Below are positions 34,908 to 46,121 of a stretch of DNA of 64,000 nucleotides, one piece after another (within the stretch, counting starts at the first letter, position 1; every line of letters begins with the position of its first letter). The notes beneath the pieces are model-generated. The model had not been told where the DNA came from, made no database searches, and saw nothing but the letters and a program-made list of their open reading frames with translations. Source of the stretch: Adenanthera pavonina (Eukaryota > Streptophyta > Magnoliopsida > Fabales > Fabaceae); assembly GCA_026686845.1 (NCBI GenBank), contig JAIVEN010000014.1, forward strand, positions 33,254,001 through 33,318,000. The letters run 5' to 3'. The position numbers and the translations under genes are program-made.

Positions 34908-37212
34908 TGAGAGGAGCAACCGCGAGAGGGGGAGAGAACTCGGGCAGCGTGGCAACAGAGAAGGAGAACTCGGGAGGAGCAAATCCAGAGGACTGGAACT
35001 GGTCCAAAGCCAGCCGTTAACTAGAGCATCGCCGGTCACTGTGTTGGTCACGGTCAGTCTTTCTTTTTCCTAGTGCCTTCAACGGTGTTTAATTCTTTTC
35101 CCTCCTTAGATTCAACATCAGGTATGTTTTTGCAATCTATGTGCACTATGGGATTTTATTGAATTTTAAGATGACTTCGGTGATTTTAGATCGCCATGGA
35201 TTGGAACAAATTCTGTGTTGCTCTGGAGTTATTGTCGTAATTGTTGTTTTGGTGGTTTCTTGTTATGCCTTCGTTGAAATGATTGGTTGCGTAGAGTTGT
35301 CCACTTTTTCATTCAGTCTTTCTAATTAGTCATTCACAATTTCTTAAATATATTGCCCCAAGTTTACACCTTAATGGTTGTGCTTTGAACGCTGGGCTTA
35401 AGTCTTGTAGGAACAGATGGGGTGTGTATGGTGAGAAGGTATGAACTAACATTGCCAGATCTCAGGAAACTCTGTTGGAGCCCATGCAATGGTATTTTTG
35501 TATAAATTTCTGATGAATCGAGCACAGCTGAATTTTCTTTAGAACCCAATTGGGTGTTGCCACCATGTCGGTGTAGAAAATAGAAACTGTGATTAGTGTG
35601 TGAGGTCTAATATGGCTAAATTGAATTTGTACATAGTTCTTGCCTTGGTTGGCACTAGGCCAGTGTCCGGGAATTTTGCGTTCTTTCAAATTGCTAGTGC
35701 TTGGTTTTGCTGATAAAATTGTGTGCCAGATATCATTGTACTATTTGATGTGTCTATAACTCTTTGCCATGCTTGGGAATCGGGGGTTTAAGTTGATTAG
35801 TGTATAACTATGTCACGTAAGGTTTTTGAAGCTAGCAGGCACTAAAATTTATCATGTTGTTGCATGCAACTGCGAATTCACGCAGATATATCAATTGGTT
35901 GGGTAACTAATTATTAAATAATAACCTATATATATATATATGTAGTCCTACTTTTAAAACCAATGTGTTTTCCAATTTTTTTTTATCTCTAGTTAAAAGT
36001 GACAATAATACAGTTGCAACGAAAAGTGGCTGAATAATTATTTATAAAATGGTTTCAAGGCAACATCTAATGGTATGGTGTTTTTGAATACTAAGCAAAA
36101 ATAATTTGTGATTGCTTGTCTTAAGAAGAATTGCGTAATAATAAATGACTGGCTCAATAATTACACCACGTGAGTTTTCGGGGCTCACACAGGTATTTGA
36201 GTTTACTGTTATATTTCAAAAATAAATTATAAGCTCTTCCAATTTTCTTTAAAAATGTGTAATAGGATTGTCATTTGGAAATCGAATAATAATAGCATTT
36301 TTAGAATTATCGCTTTAAAATAAAATATTTATACTGTGAGGTTTAGAACCTTTGCAGGCATTTAAGGGACCGATCTATTGGGCACAACCGCGAGTTTGTA
36401 ACAGGTAGATCGGTTTTCATTTTCTATTAAAAGAAAAATTCCCAAAAGTACAAAAATACATCATTTAAAAAAATTTTTTTAAGAAAAATTAAAAATGAAA
36501 AAGATTTTCAAACAAAACAAAATGAGAGCTAGCAAATGGAATTAAATTATCTTTTTGCAAATTAAAAACACACCAACCCAATTCCAAAAAATTGTTTTAT
36601 TTGCAAAATGTTAAATTATTTTCAATTAACTTTCTCTCATCACACAAATTTTATAATAAAAATACCCACCAACAGACACGCATTTTTAGTTCCGAACTAC
36701 GTGGACTTTGATCCCCATCACAGGATACGTAGGCCCAGGCTCTGATCTTGGGTCAAGTCCGCCTTTGTAAATAAATAAATATTTTCTAATTTATTTTCCT
36801 AATTCATTTTCCTCATTTTTTCTTAAATCTCCTCAATTTCTAATGTAATTTATTTTCTTTATTTTGTTTTCCAAATTTATCAAATTTTCCTAATTTCTTC
36901 TCTACCATTGTTCTTGCATGTGAATGATAAAAGGAAGACCAAAATACTTTTAAAGCTATATTAATTTGCACAATCAACGTAAGGTAACCGTTCCAAGGAA
37001 CGAGTGCTGTGGGATGCCTAACACTTTCCCTACGCACAATCGACTTCTGAATCCAATTCTGATTACATAGACCACCCTTTTCCTCTCCAATTTGGTTTTC
37101 CAAAATTTTCCTCAAAATTTTGGTTGTGACTCCTCACAAATCGATTTTTGCTCGAAGACCAGATTTGTTCTCTTTTTTCCTTCCGTCGCATTTTTCTGGG
37201 TGCGATACCTAT

Positions 37213-38742
37213 AAATAGAAGCAAGGCTTAATTGTGACACACACATCAACATCTTACACAAACCAGACACAAATAGCAAAAGCACTAGTAGCATATCACC
37301 ATATTTCTAGAACTACACCAAAAGTCACATTGCTTTGACAAACTCCAATCCCCCAACACCATTGTATCTTGCTTTGGCAACTTTATTTTTATTTGTTTTG
37401 TTATAATCCTCATTCAAATCCCTTATATCTGAATATACTTAGACTCACACGATATCGAGACCTAGGTTATCCTTATCATTCTCTTATTTATTTTGCATTG
37501 ACATGTATCTTGCATACTCTTTCTACTTTAATTAATGTCATATTTCTTTATATTCGGAGAAATTGTGATAAATAACCCCAGGTTCTCACACGTTTGATTA
37601 AAATGTCAAATTTTACATTATTTCCACTATTTTCCTTATTTGATGATCAATTCTTCTAGCACACCTGTTAACAATTATTTTGCCATTTTGTGATCTAGAT
37701 TTCTTAAAGAAAATTTATTGAAAGTGTAGTTTCCTATAAATTTAATAAAATATAATGATGATATTAATTGATTAAATTGATATCACATCAATAAATAATA
37801 AACAAATAGTAATAACTTATCTTAATTTTATAAAGTATAATTATGACTTCGTCAATTTAAAAGAAATAACATGATACCAAAAAGTTGACAAGTATGTATG
37901 TGTGCGTGTGTGCGTATGCCCAAGTGCATTCCTATGTTTTATAACTCTTTTATTACATTTGATACAACAGATCCTTCATACACAATGTGATTTGTAATAT
38001 CCATAATATAAATAGTAATTTAAATACCAATTTTAGTGTTAATTTACAAATGACAATTTAAGTACCTAGTTTAGTTGCTCAAGACGGAAAGAATGAATTT
38101 GATATTCACTAATAATGCAAACATCAAATACTAATATATGTCATCACTATCAATGACATTGACTTCTGCATGATACACATTAATATTATACTAGTCAAAT
38201 TTCCAAGGTGATGACCTTCAAGGGGCCTTCATAAAGTTTCTATTTGTATTTATTGCAAGTAAGCATCTAAAAAAATCTTAAATAGACTTTCCTAAAAAGA
38301 AAAAACCAAACCTTTGATAGAGATTATTGGTATTCACTATCAGATTCTCCACCAAAAATATAACAAGTGAATAAAATCATGGCAAAGCCATTGGGCAAAT
38401 AAATACAGGAGAAAACAGACTTCAAATTTGATTGGTGCTAATAAAATCAAAATAGATACACATAAAATATAAAATGTATGTTTGGGCTTTGTGGTTTTCT
38501 ATTTTAGTTCAATAAGGTTCTAATACCAATATTAAAAGTTTGATACCATATATTGATAACAAAAAACCTAATTGACAGTTGATCATTGTGATTTCTATTT
38601 TTCTCAATTCTATATTTTGAATATTTTGCAAAGACAATTAGCTTCATGTAATAGAAGGTATATCTACATCATTTAAAATAAGTTTTCTTAGATAAGTCAT
38701 GTTTAGAATAATATTTTTTCCATTGTAAATGGTTTGAGTCTT
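37213..38742. other. AT-rich intergenic sequence
   Basis: No gene or repeat structure was recognised, apart from a short (TG)n-like run at 37895-37916 (TATGTATGTGTGCGTGTGTG). It separates the second solo LTR from the PIF/Harbinger element. Confidence 0.4.
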
Positions 38743-39134
38743 ATAGGACATGTTTGGATTAGGTTATCCATAAGTGATTATAAGAATAAGTGATTATTTA
38801 TAAGTAATTATCAAAATAAGTGATTATGTAAAAAGTGATTTATGTTTGGATATGTTAAACTCAAAAGTGATTTTCCATAATTGATTATGTTTGGATAAAT
38901 TTGATCAAAATCACTTTTGGATGGATAATGAATTGAAATGTCTGAAATGCCCCTAATTCTTAAAATACTAGTTTTTTTTATAATATTATGTAAGTGGATA
39001 AAATTTTAATATTTTTGTAAGTGAAATTCCAATTTATAAATAATATGAAAATATCACGTAACTAATTGTTGTGTACATGTTAAATTAAAAATTAAAAATA
39101 CTAAAGTTTAATGTAAAAAAATAATTATACATAA

Positions 39135-40353
39135 CTAATTGTCTTGTAAAGATTGAACAATTTTATCTCTAATTGAATCACGAATATAATCAATTTCTCT
39201 TGAGGATGCCATAGTTGAACTGTCGGATGAGGGTTGACGCTCATCATCATGATTATCATCTTCATGCTCAACTACATATTCAGTTTCAAATCGTAAGAAT
39301 TCAGAATCTATTTGAGAATTCCTTATAATGAAGTTGTGTATAGCCATTGTTACACATACTATCTGAACTTGTGTTTGAAATTTGTAGCTAGGCATTTGAT
39401 GTAAAATTGGAAATCTGTTCTTCCAAACTCCAAAAGACCTTTCTATTGTGCATCTCAAACTTGAATGGTAATAATTGAATCGTTCATTATTGTTTGCATA
39501 TCCAGATGAACACCGAAAATCTGGAATGTGGTAGCGTTCACGTTTATATGGACCAAGATATCCCATTGGTATTAGATAACCAGCATCCACCAAATAATAT
39601 TTATCTAATATTCAATAAAAGTATTGTCAAGCATTTGTAATGGCAACTCAAATAATAGATAAAGGTATAAACAAGAAACATACCGGCAGGTGGGTGTGGA
39701 GAATTCATGGAAGTCGTTGTGACGGCATTGTCAAAAACACGAGCATCGTGTGCGGTGCCTTCCCATCCAACTAATACAAAAGTAAAGCACATGTCCCAAT
39801 CACATACAGCCATTACATTTTGTGTTGGATATCCTTTTCTTCCAATAAATGTCGGTTGTTCATTAGGACTAACAACACATGGGATATGAGTACCATCAAT
39901 AGCTCTTATAGCATTCTTGAAAAATGGCCAATATTGCTTATCATGTCGTATTTTGTCTAGTACACCATGAAATCTATTATCTTTCGGCTTAATATATTTC
40001 ATTGATATATTTCATTGAAATCTCTCTTGTAGCATCCTATTTCCCACCCCATGCCCAATCGTGGTAAAAAAAATTGCAAGCATTTCTTGTACCCCTATTC
40101 TCCTAGTTCCATTTAACCCATGTTCTTCGACTAACTCATTGCAAAGTTGAAAAAATATATCCTTTTCCATACGAAACATCTCATAATAATGAATAGGATG
40201 ACCTTGTAAAATTTCTTTAACCCACAAATGACCGACATACTCACTAGTTCTTTGGGGCTCCTTACATAAATATTTTACCTCATACAACCCAACTAATACA
40301 GTGACATTTGCAACTTCATTAAAATCATCTTCAAATAAGTTTGAGTCCCCCAT
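39135..40353 (-). pseudogene. PIF/Harbinger DDE transposase (HARBI1/ALP1-like), one stop and a deletion
   Basis: ATG at 40353 opens MGDSNLFEDDF and continues to RMLQERFQ, where an in-frame TGA (40012-40014) follows. The same frame resumes with KYIKPKDNRFHG. Compared with the family, about twenty residues expected between these points are missing, and a short AATATATCAATGAAATATA duplication marks the scar. The first exon ends at 39684 (donor G|GTATG) and the second starts at 39604 (TTAG|AT). All three catalytic acids survive: D in AIDGTHIP, D in GWEGTAHDARVF and E in TIERSFGVWKNRF. The C-terminus is acidic and Ser-rich. In plants such nucleases work with the MYB/SANT-like partner, encoded just upstream. 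Read-through of the stop cannot be excluded, but the deletion makes activity unlikely. Confidence 0.85.
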
Positions 40354-40595
40354 TTAATTCTTCAAACCTGTAAGATGAAAAATGAAAGTAAAAATTTTAA
40401 AAACATCATTCTCGTTATAATTCTTTGTAAAAAAAAGTGCTACACAAAATTATACTTCAATTTAAAGTAGGCAAATATCTAAGTCATATTTATAGCAAAG
40501 TTAATATAAGTCACAACAAGCAATCTAAGGTAACAAAGTCAAACATCCTAAATTAGCAAATCTACAAGTCACATTTAAAACTAAAGTTCAACATC

Positions 40596-41617
40596 CTAAA
40601 TTTTAGAAGTAGCAAGCTTCAACCATGACAATAATCTTTCCTCATCATGTCTTAAATGTACAAAGATGTCCCTTTTGGTGGGGTCTGAAAGAACTTCACA
40701 GTATTTGGAATACCAGTCAATATTAATATGGATAGCTTCTATTGCCCTTAATTCAGCCATAACTTCACCCATAGATGTTGCAGCCTTTTGTTTTCCTCGC
40801 GACTCCTGTGCGTCAGCAATCCTACTAATCGCATCAACTATCTGCCCAGTATTTGTGGATTTTTTATTTTTTCTTGCCTTCTGAAGGTCCCACCTTCTTT
40901 CTTTTGCCAATGCTTCTTTCACTGGAGTACCCCTGGGTAGTGTTCAAGTTCATATCCCACAGCTCAACACTCACTCCAGCACTTTGTGCAGTAGTATTAT
41001 TACCAAGATCTTCCTCACTATCTCCTGATCCTTCCTCAGGTCTACACATGGACGGTAGACATCATCATTCAGCTCAACATCATCAGGTAATGTCCTAGTT
41101 GAGGGTGTCCATGCATCCACCCCGGTTTCCACCATACTTTTAAATATAATTGTTAATTCATCTGCAAATTGAAGTCCTTTGTGTCTAAATTTCTTATACG
41201 CTGGATTTTCCTGCATATGTACTGTAATTAGTATGATATATTACACGAAGGTTTAATAAACTAAGCATATTATAACATCAAATAAATTAAACAACATACT
41301 AATATCTTTTTCTCCCACCATGAATCAGATGCATCAATAGTATGTTGCCCAGGAAGCCACCCTACACCAGACTCTTGCTCAAGCATCTTACACCATAAAG
41401 TCCAATCTTTTCTAAGGACATCTAATCTATTCTTAAGTTGTCCCTTATTATAGTTCCTACCAGTCTTTTTCTTAAACCCATCTATTACAGCTTTCCATCC
41501 AGTTTTATTAAGACTAGTGCCCTACCGCTGCCCTTTTCAAATTTGTTCCAGGCATAGATTGATCAAAATCTCAGTTATGTTCATGTCCCAATTTGCTTTC
41601 ACCTTGTCTTGACTCAT
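40596..41617 (-). pseudogene. MYB/SANT-like DNA-binding protein of the PIF element (disabled)
   Basis: ATG 41617 opens MSQDKVKANWD. Two in-frame stops follow (TGA after CLEQI, TAG after KGQR). Then a clear Myb/SANT-like domain (Myb_DNA-bind_3 type) reads GWKAVIDGFKKKTGRNY, QLKNRLDVLRKDWTLW and GWLPGQHTIDASDSWWE. After an intron (41213-41307) comes ENPAYKKFRHKGLQFADEL. A frameshift near 41050-41060 moves reading to EEGSGDSEEDLG, and another near 40880-40920 to the helical C-terminus ending LLSWLKLATSKI. The normal protein binds element ends and brings the nuclease to them in the nucleus. Four or more lesions make this copy non-functional. Confidence 0.8.
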
Positions 41618-43375
41618 GACTCCCTAAACATAATATGATCAAATTGTAGCTTGTGCATGCATGTCAGCAAATTGTCATCCCAAGTTTGAGTGTATAAAAT
41701 ATAAGGAAATTTTGAACCAATTCAGAATAATAACAGTTGCTAATTTCCCAATTATAAAATATAAGGAACTTTTGAACCAGTTTATAACATGAACAATGAC
41801 AGTTGTTAAGAATATCTATAAAATTTAAAAATACCAATTATGATACTAAAAGCCTAGGCACAATTTTCTCAATATACATGGATATGTTTTAGCTGTGTAT
41901 CTCAACTCAAATATTACATAACTTTTTTCTTAACCAAAAATTCTTCCAAATTTTTGCCAAGATGAACAACAAATTAGTAGTATCTACCACCCTCCCCCCT
42001 TCCTTGTTTCTCTCTCTCTCTTTTACATCATTATTAGTGGCACTAATATTCTTGCAACAAGTTTATTATGGTAGAGATAATTCAATCTTCATGAAACCAA
42101 GCACTAATATTATTTGAAAGCACATTATTAAGCTTGTTTAACTATATCTTCCAATACAATTATTTAAAGAAAAAAAGCAAGATGTTACACATTTTCCTTC
42201 TGTTACAATATGTTGACGTTTGCCATATTGAAATCCAATTATGTTAAGCTCCCATCCATTGAAAGCTTCTAATGAAAAACATAACAGACATCATCCTATA
42301 TTGCACCATGAACTATTTCTTTCTTTTTTAAAAATTTGCTAAGTGAAAGATTATAAATACAATTCTTTTGATCTCATTAAGATGGGGTTCTAGTCTTTCA
42401 CCATATCTTTTTCATTGACTTCTTTTGCCCCTTTTTCTTGTCCTGTTAGTCGTGTCCCAATTGTAGTAAGGTATTCAAAATGCTAGAGAAACATTTTGCA
42501 TAGAGAAAATTGAACAAATATAAAACCCAATTTGCATATAGAAACATTGCCAAGAGCAGAGTATGAGTATGAAGCAGAACTGGAACACGTCGTGGGAGAG
42601 AGAGGTACCGAAGGAATATGCACAGCCACAAATGTAGAAGACCAATGACCACGGAACCCACAACCACAGAGGAACATGCACAACCACTGAGGATGACGGA
42701 TCTGCAAAGCCGGCTATGGTGGAGTGCGAGGTTAGATCATGGAATGAAGCAGCATATGGAGCACCCATGATGCACAAATCGAAGTCAAAATAAACAGATC
42801 AAGCACTAGAAGAATAGTAGACTTACCTTATGTGCTAGACACAAAAATCAAACAGACGTATGATGACACTGACGATAATGGCAACGGGAAGGAGGTAATG
42901 ACTCTCTCAGACAAACAACAAAACCGCAAATCAATCTTCATCCACTAAAATATATCTTCAAGCCAAGTCGATGGAAGTCCATTATTCAGCAAGCAAGATC
43001 GAAGAGGAGACGGGATGATGAGAAACAGAGGAGAAGGCAGCGAAGGTTGCGAAGAATCTAAACCATGGGTCTACGTTGGGTTGAAAATGAGCAAGAGAGA
43101 ACCAGAGGTTTTTTTAACTTTTTACAGGACGCGTGGGTGTGGTCTGGACGCTTGGGTGTTTTGGTCTGGACAATAATTGCTCATCAGTAAATGCTTCAAC
43201 TGTCATATTTTCCCTCATAATCACGATTGAAAAGCAGGTCCCTGGAGCTTATAAGATAAGTGCTTAAATAATAAAAAAGTGATTATTGAACAATGCTTAA
43301 ATGTTTGGATTCAGGAACTAATAAGTGATTATATATCAATCAGCACTTATTTTTTTATATCCAAACAAGCACATA

Positions 43376-45440
43376 ACACCTTAAATTTCTAATTAAAGAT
43401 TCACAAGTATTTAATTTAATGATCAAAAACTAGTATTTATCAGTTTGAATTTCATGAGAAATATTATTTTTATCAAACTCAAGTGTAAGCCTAAAATTTC
43501 AAATTCAATTGAGTTATGAGCCTTTCTACCAAAATTTTAATAACATAACCGTTATAACCCAATGGTATCCAAACAAAAAATTGTTTTAAACTTTTAAATC
43601 TTAGCATTTCTAGTAATAAACACCATATAAAATAATCAAATGAATATTCTCATGACAAAACCCAAGTTTGATAAAATACACTAGAGACTTAAATCTTTCT
43701 AAGCCCATAATTCTAATCCATTCAAAATCCTAAGGAAATAGACAATAAGAATGACAATTTAGGATTCAATACTCTCCTAGCTATAATTTCAATAAACATA
43801 TAATCTATATTTAATCATCCCAGTAATTAATGGAAACATTCCTGAGACACCTATTATATACTTGGCAATTTCATAAACCTGATACATATGCCCAGGGTAA
43901 GAAAAAAATGTACCAAGTAACTACCACTTTTATTCCCATAGGAGATAGGTAGAAGTGTATCACTCTGGTTGCCTTCCCTTGCTAAAGTTAAGTTATTACC
44001 TAGAAAATATAAACCATATGGGTGAGATGATAATATTAGTAACTAAAGGCAAAAATTATAAATCAATCTATTAATAAGTTAAATATAAAATAATTAAAAA
44101 TTTTAGTTTGAATCCTTACATCTATTTAGATTTTTGATCATCTAGTATTAGCAATGCAACCACAAAGTTAGCATGCCTAGGCCTTAACTGGAGCCCATCA
44201 TCTAAATGCCATAGTCAACACACTGGTAAGATGTATACTTGCAAAATATCTACATGTGCACTTGATAGTCAATATGTAATCAAAATCATCAATAGCAAGA
44301 TGAAATATGATCATATACTTTTCATGCTACAATCAACCCTCTTGAGGGTGCACAAACTCCAGAGAAATATCAATTATAGATTTAACAATCACACATTGAC
44401 AAGATGGCTAACACATACCTGTGAGGTACACATACCATCAAGTCAAAGTCTTCATATAGTTAACATACACCTGTAAGGTACACAAGCTATATGAATCTCA
44501 ATCGCATATGGCAGTTAGCACACACCCACAAAGTACATATACTACCATGCACACGACATGCCTTGGTAGCATATAATAAATATTAAATGCAAAAACAAGC
44601 CTACCCAAATAAAAATCCCTAGCACCTCATCCCTTCAAAATGGAGAAAAAGAAACTAGTGCTGCCATCTACAATCTCATTGTCCAAGAATTCTTCTTTCA
44701 TTTCCCCTACCTACTTCCATCATTCTAATATGTGTGTCCATGTTTTTGAATGCCAAATTGATGAAGGTTAAGGAGAAAGGAGAGGACAGAGACTAAGATG
44801 GAGCAACCTATGCAGACCAATGAAGATGAAAATGAAGTGCCGAAGGCTGGAGCTAGTTATGGAATGATTGATAAGGGTTGAAGGATGATAAAGGTGCTTG
44901 GTGGATATGAAGATATTGACTAATGGATAGGGACAAAGACTAAAGAAAAGGAAATATAGTAGGGTTTGGTGGTAAGTGATTATTATATATTGATGCTAAA
45001 ACAACACAACATCATTTTTTTCTTAGAAAAAATAAATTCCCAGGTCAACTTAGTCCTTTTGGTCTAACAAGGTAGACAACCTAATTGACCAACCTAGTCC
45101 GGTTTGGTACATTTGTGTTAGGTTGCAATTTTTGGGTTAAGACCAATTCAAGTTCCCTAAAGTAAGATTAGGTTCTGGATTATTATGCACAACCTTAGTG
45201 CAAGCAAACATTGAAAATCAAATAAGAAACATTGAAACAATTACTATTCATAGTTCATAGTCATAATTAAATTAGCATATACAATTAATCATTAAAAATC
45301 AATCAAGAAGTCTTGTAAGGACTTAAGGTGGTAAACCGTAGTTACTTGTCGTCACAACTACCCAAGTTAGAAGATGAACCATGGCACATCAAGAGGAAAA
45401 TAGGAGGGCAAAATAAAACATATCAAGGGGAAGGGAAAAA
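43376..45440. other. AT-rich sequence with no recognised gene
   Basis: The stretch near 44210-44560 repeats phrases such as 'ctaacacatacctgtgaggtacacata' with variation ('gttaacatacacctgtaaggtacaca', 'gttagcacacacccacaaagtacata'). This is a weak, long-period repeat, possibly part of a decayed LTR. Nothing else could be supported. Confidence 0.35.
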
Positions 45441-45912
45441 AAGAAAATATTAGCTTACCCAATCACAAGCAGCATGTCATGGAATTTTTCAGAGGTTTTA
45501 TTTGGAGGGAAATATCTAGAAGCTTCCAGAGAAGTCTTGAGTATTCTTGATATTTTTTATATTGTGTGGAGCACTCTAAGCTATTCTAAAGAGTTCTTTG
45601 TACATAGCCCTTGTATATTCTAGAGATTTCTTCGTAAATGAGAAGGACCTAAAAGAGGAATATAGATGGTAGATTGAATTGATCTCCACCATTCATTAAG
45701 AAGGTGAGAAGATTTTATAATTTAGGGGTAGTCTATATATACCGCCACCCTCCTTATTTGTAATCATCCATCCACAAGTAATACATTTAGCATGCTCTCA
45801 AACTCTCTTGTGTTCTCTTGTTTTCTTATCTTGCCTACTTTGAGAGTTTGATTGACTTAGCACATGATCAAAGAGAGGAAGCTTTATGACCCTAACAATG
45901 TGGTGTAAAAGC
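45441..45912 (+). mobile_element. 3' part of a gypsy LTR with TATA box and primer-binding site
   Basis: TATA-like TCTATATATACCG at 45730-45742 is followed by a leader and the LTR end CCTAACA at 45891-45897. TGGTGTAAAAGC (45901-45912) then resembles the tRNA-Met-type primer-binding site TGGTATCAGAGC. This is the expected layout for the plus-strand gag that starts at 45958. The outer LTR end was not located; 45441 is approximate. Confidence 0.55.
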
Positions 45913-46121
45913 TTTAGTTTAAGGGAGCCTTGTTTCAGTTTTGATTTGTAGGCAAGGATGTCAGATGTTACTGAGGGAGGAGCACTCAATCTAGAGGTGT
46001 GGGGAAGGGAGAACTAATTTACCTACCAAGAGAACAAGAAAGGTTGAAGCACTAGTAAGATATGTGTTGAAGATTTTGCTTCCCTTTCGGTTCAAGTTGG
46101 TGTCTTATAGGAAGTCATATT

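Larger units (their letters stand above)
34161..37207 (+). mobile_element. Second solo LTR of the 1454-5704 family, TSD CCTAT
   Basis: It starts TGTGAACACCCCATTTTGTC and ends GGGTGCGATA, with CCTAT at both flanks (34156-34160 and 37208-37212). The expected terminal CA is TA, a C-to-T change typical of methylated repeats. It shares the hairpin, the GC-rich purine block (34480-35030), the CACGTG blocks and the block near 36690-36770 with the first copy. At 3047 bp it is 1.2 kb shorter. A TATA box and the start of a GC-rich leader are visible near 34898. The ORFs of up to 186 codons on the minus strand of the GC-rich block are composition artefacts. No internal region is present. Confidence 0.85.
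38746..43372 (-). mobile_element. PIF/Harbinger DNA transposon, nearly full length
   Basis: The left end reads GGACATGTTTGGATTAGG. The reverse complement of the right end reads GTGCTTGTTTGGATATAA. These are imperfect terminal inverted repeats sharing the GTTTGGAT core. ATA directly abuts both ends (38743-38745 and 43373-43375); the family normally makes a TTA/TAA duplication. Many copies of AATAAGTGATTA and relatives lie inside both ends (38770-38890 and 43255-43345), a likely transposase-binding region. The element carries both genes expected of this superfamily on the minus strand: a DDE transposase (39135-40353) and a MYB/SANT-like protein (40596-41617). A possible 5' exon with a good donor, AAG|GTAAGT, lies near 42830. 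Both genes are damaged, so the copy is not autonomous. Confidence 0.85.

Noticed and set aside
34491..35051. 186-codon minus-strand ORF
   Set aside because: Same block of the sister LTR, same low-complexity composition. The reading is not conserved between the two copies.
42446..42777. Overlapping minus-strand ORFs of 73-100 codons near the PIF 5' end
   Set aside because: Three frames overlap, none starts in a family-like sequence, and the region lies between a probable first exon and the SANT gene, so it is most likely an intron or leader.
38741..43376. TTA/TAA target duplication for the PIF element
   Set aside because: The left flank has TTA and the right flank TAA, which are not the same sequence on one strand. 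With the best terminal alignment the direct repeat is ATA, so the canonical form is not claimed.
45891..45912. tRNA-related sequence
   Set aside because: It and similar TGGTAT-type stretches (51480, 19865) are short primer-binding sites of retroelements. No cloverleaf tRNA gene was seen in the window.
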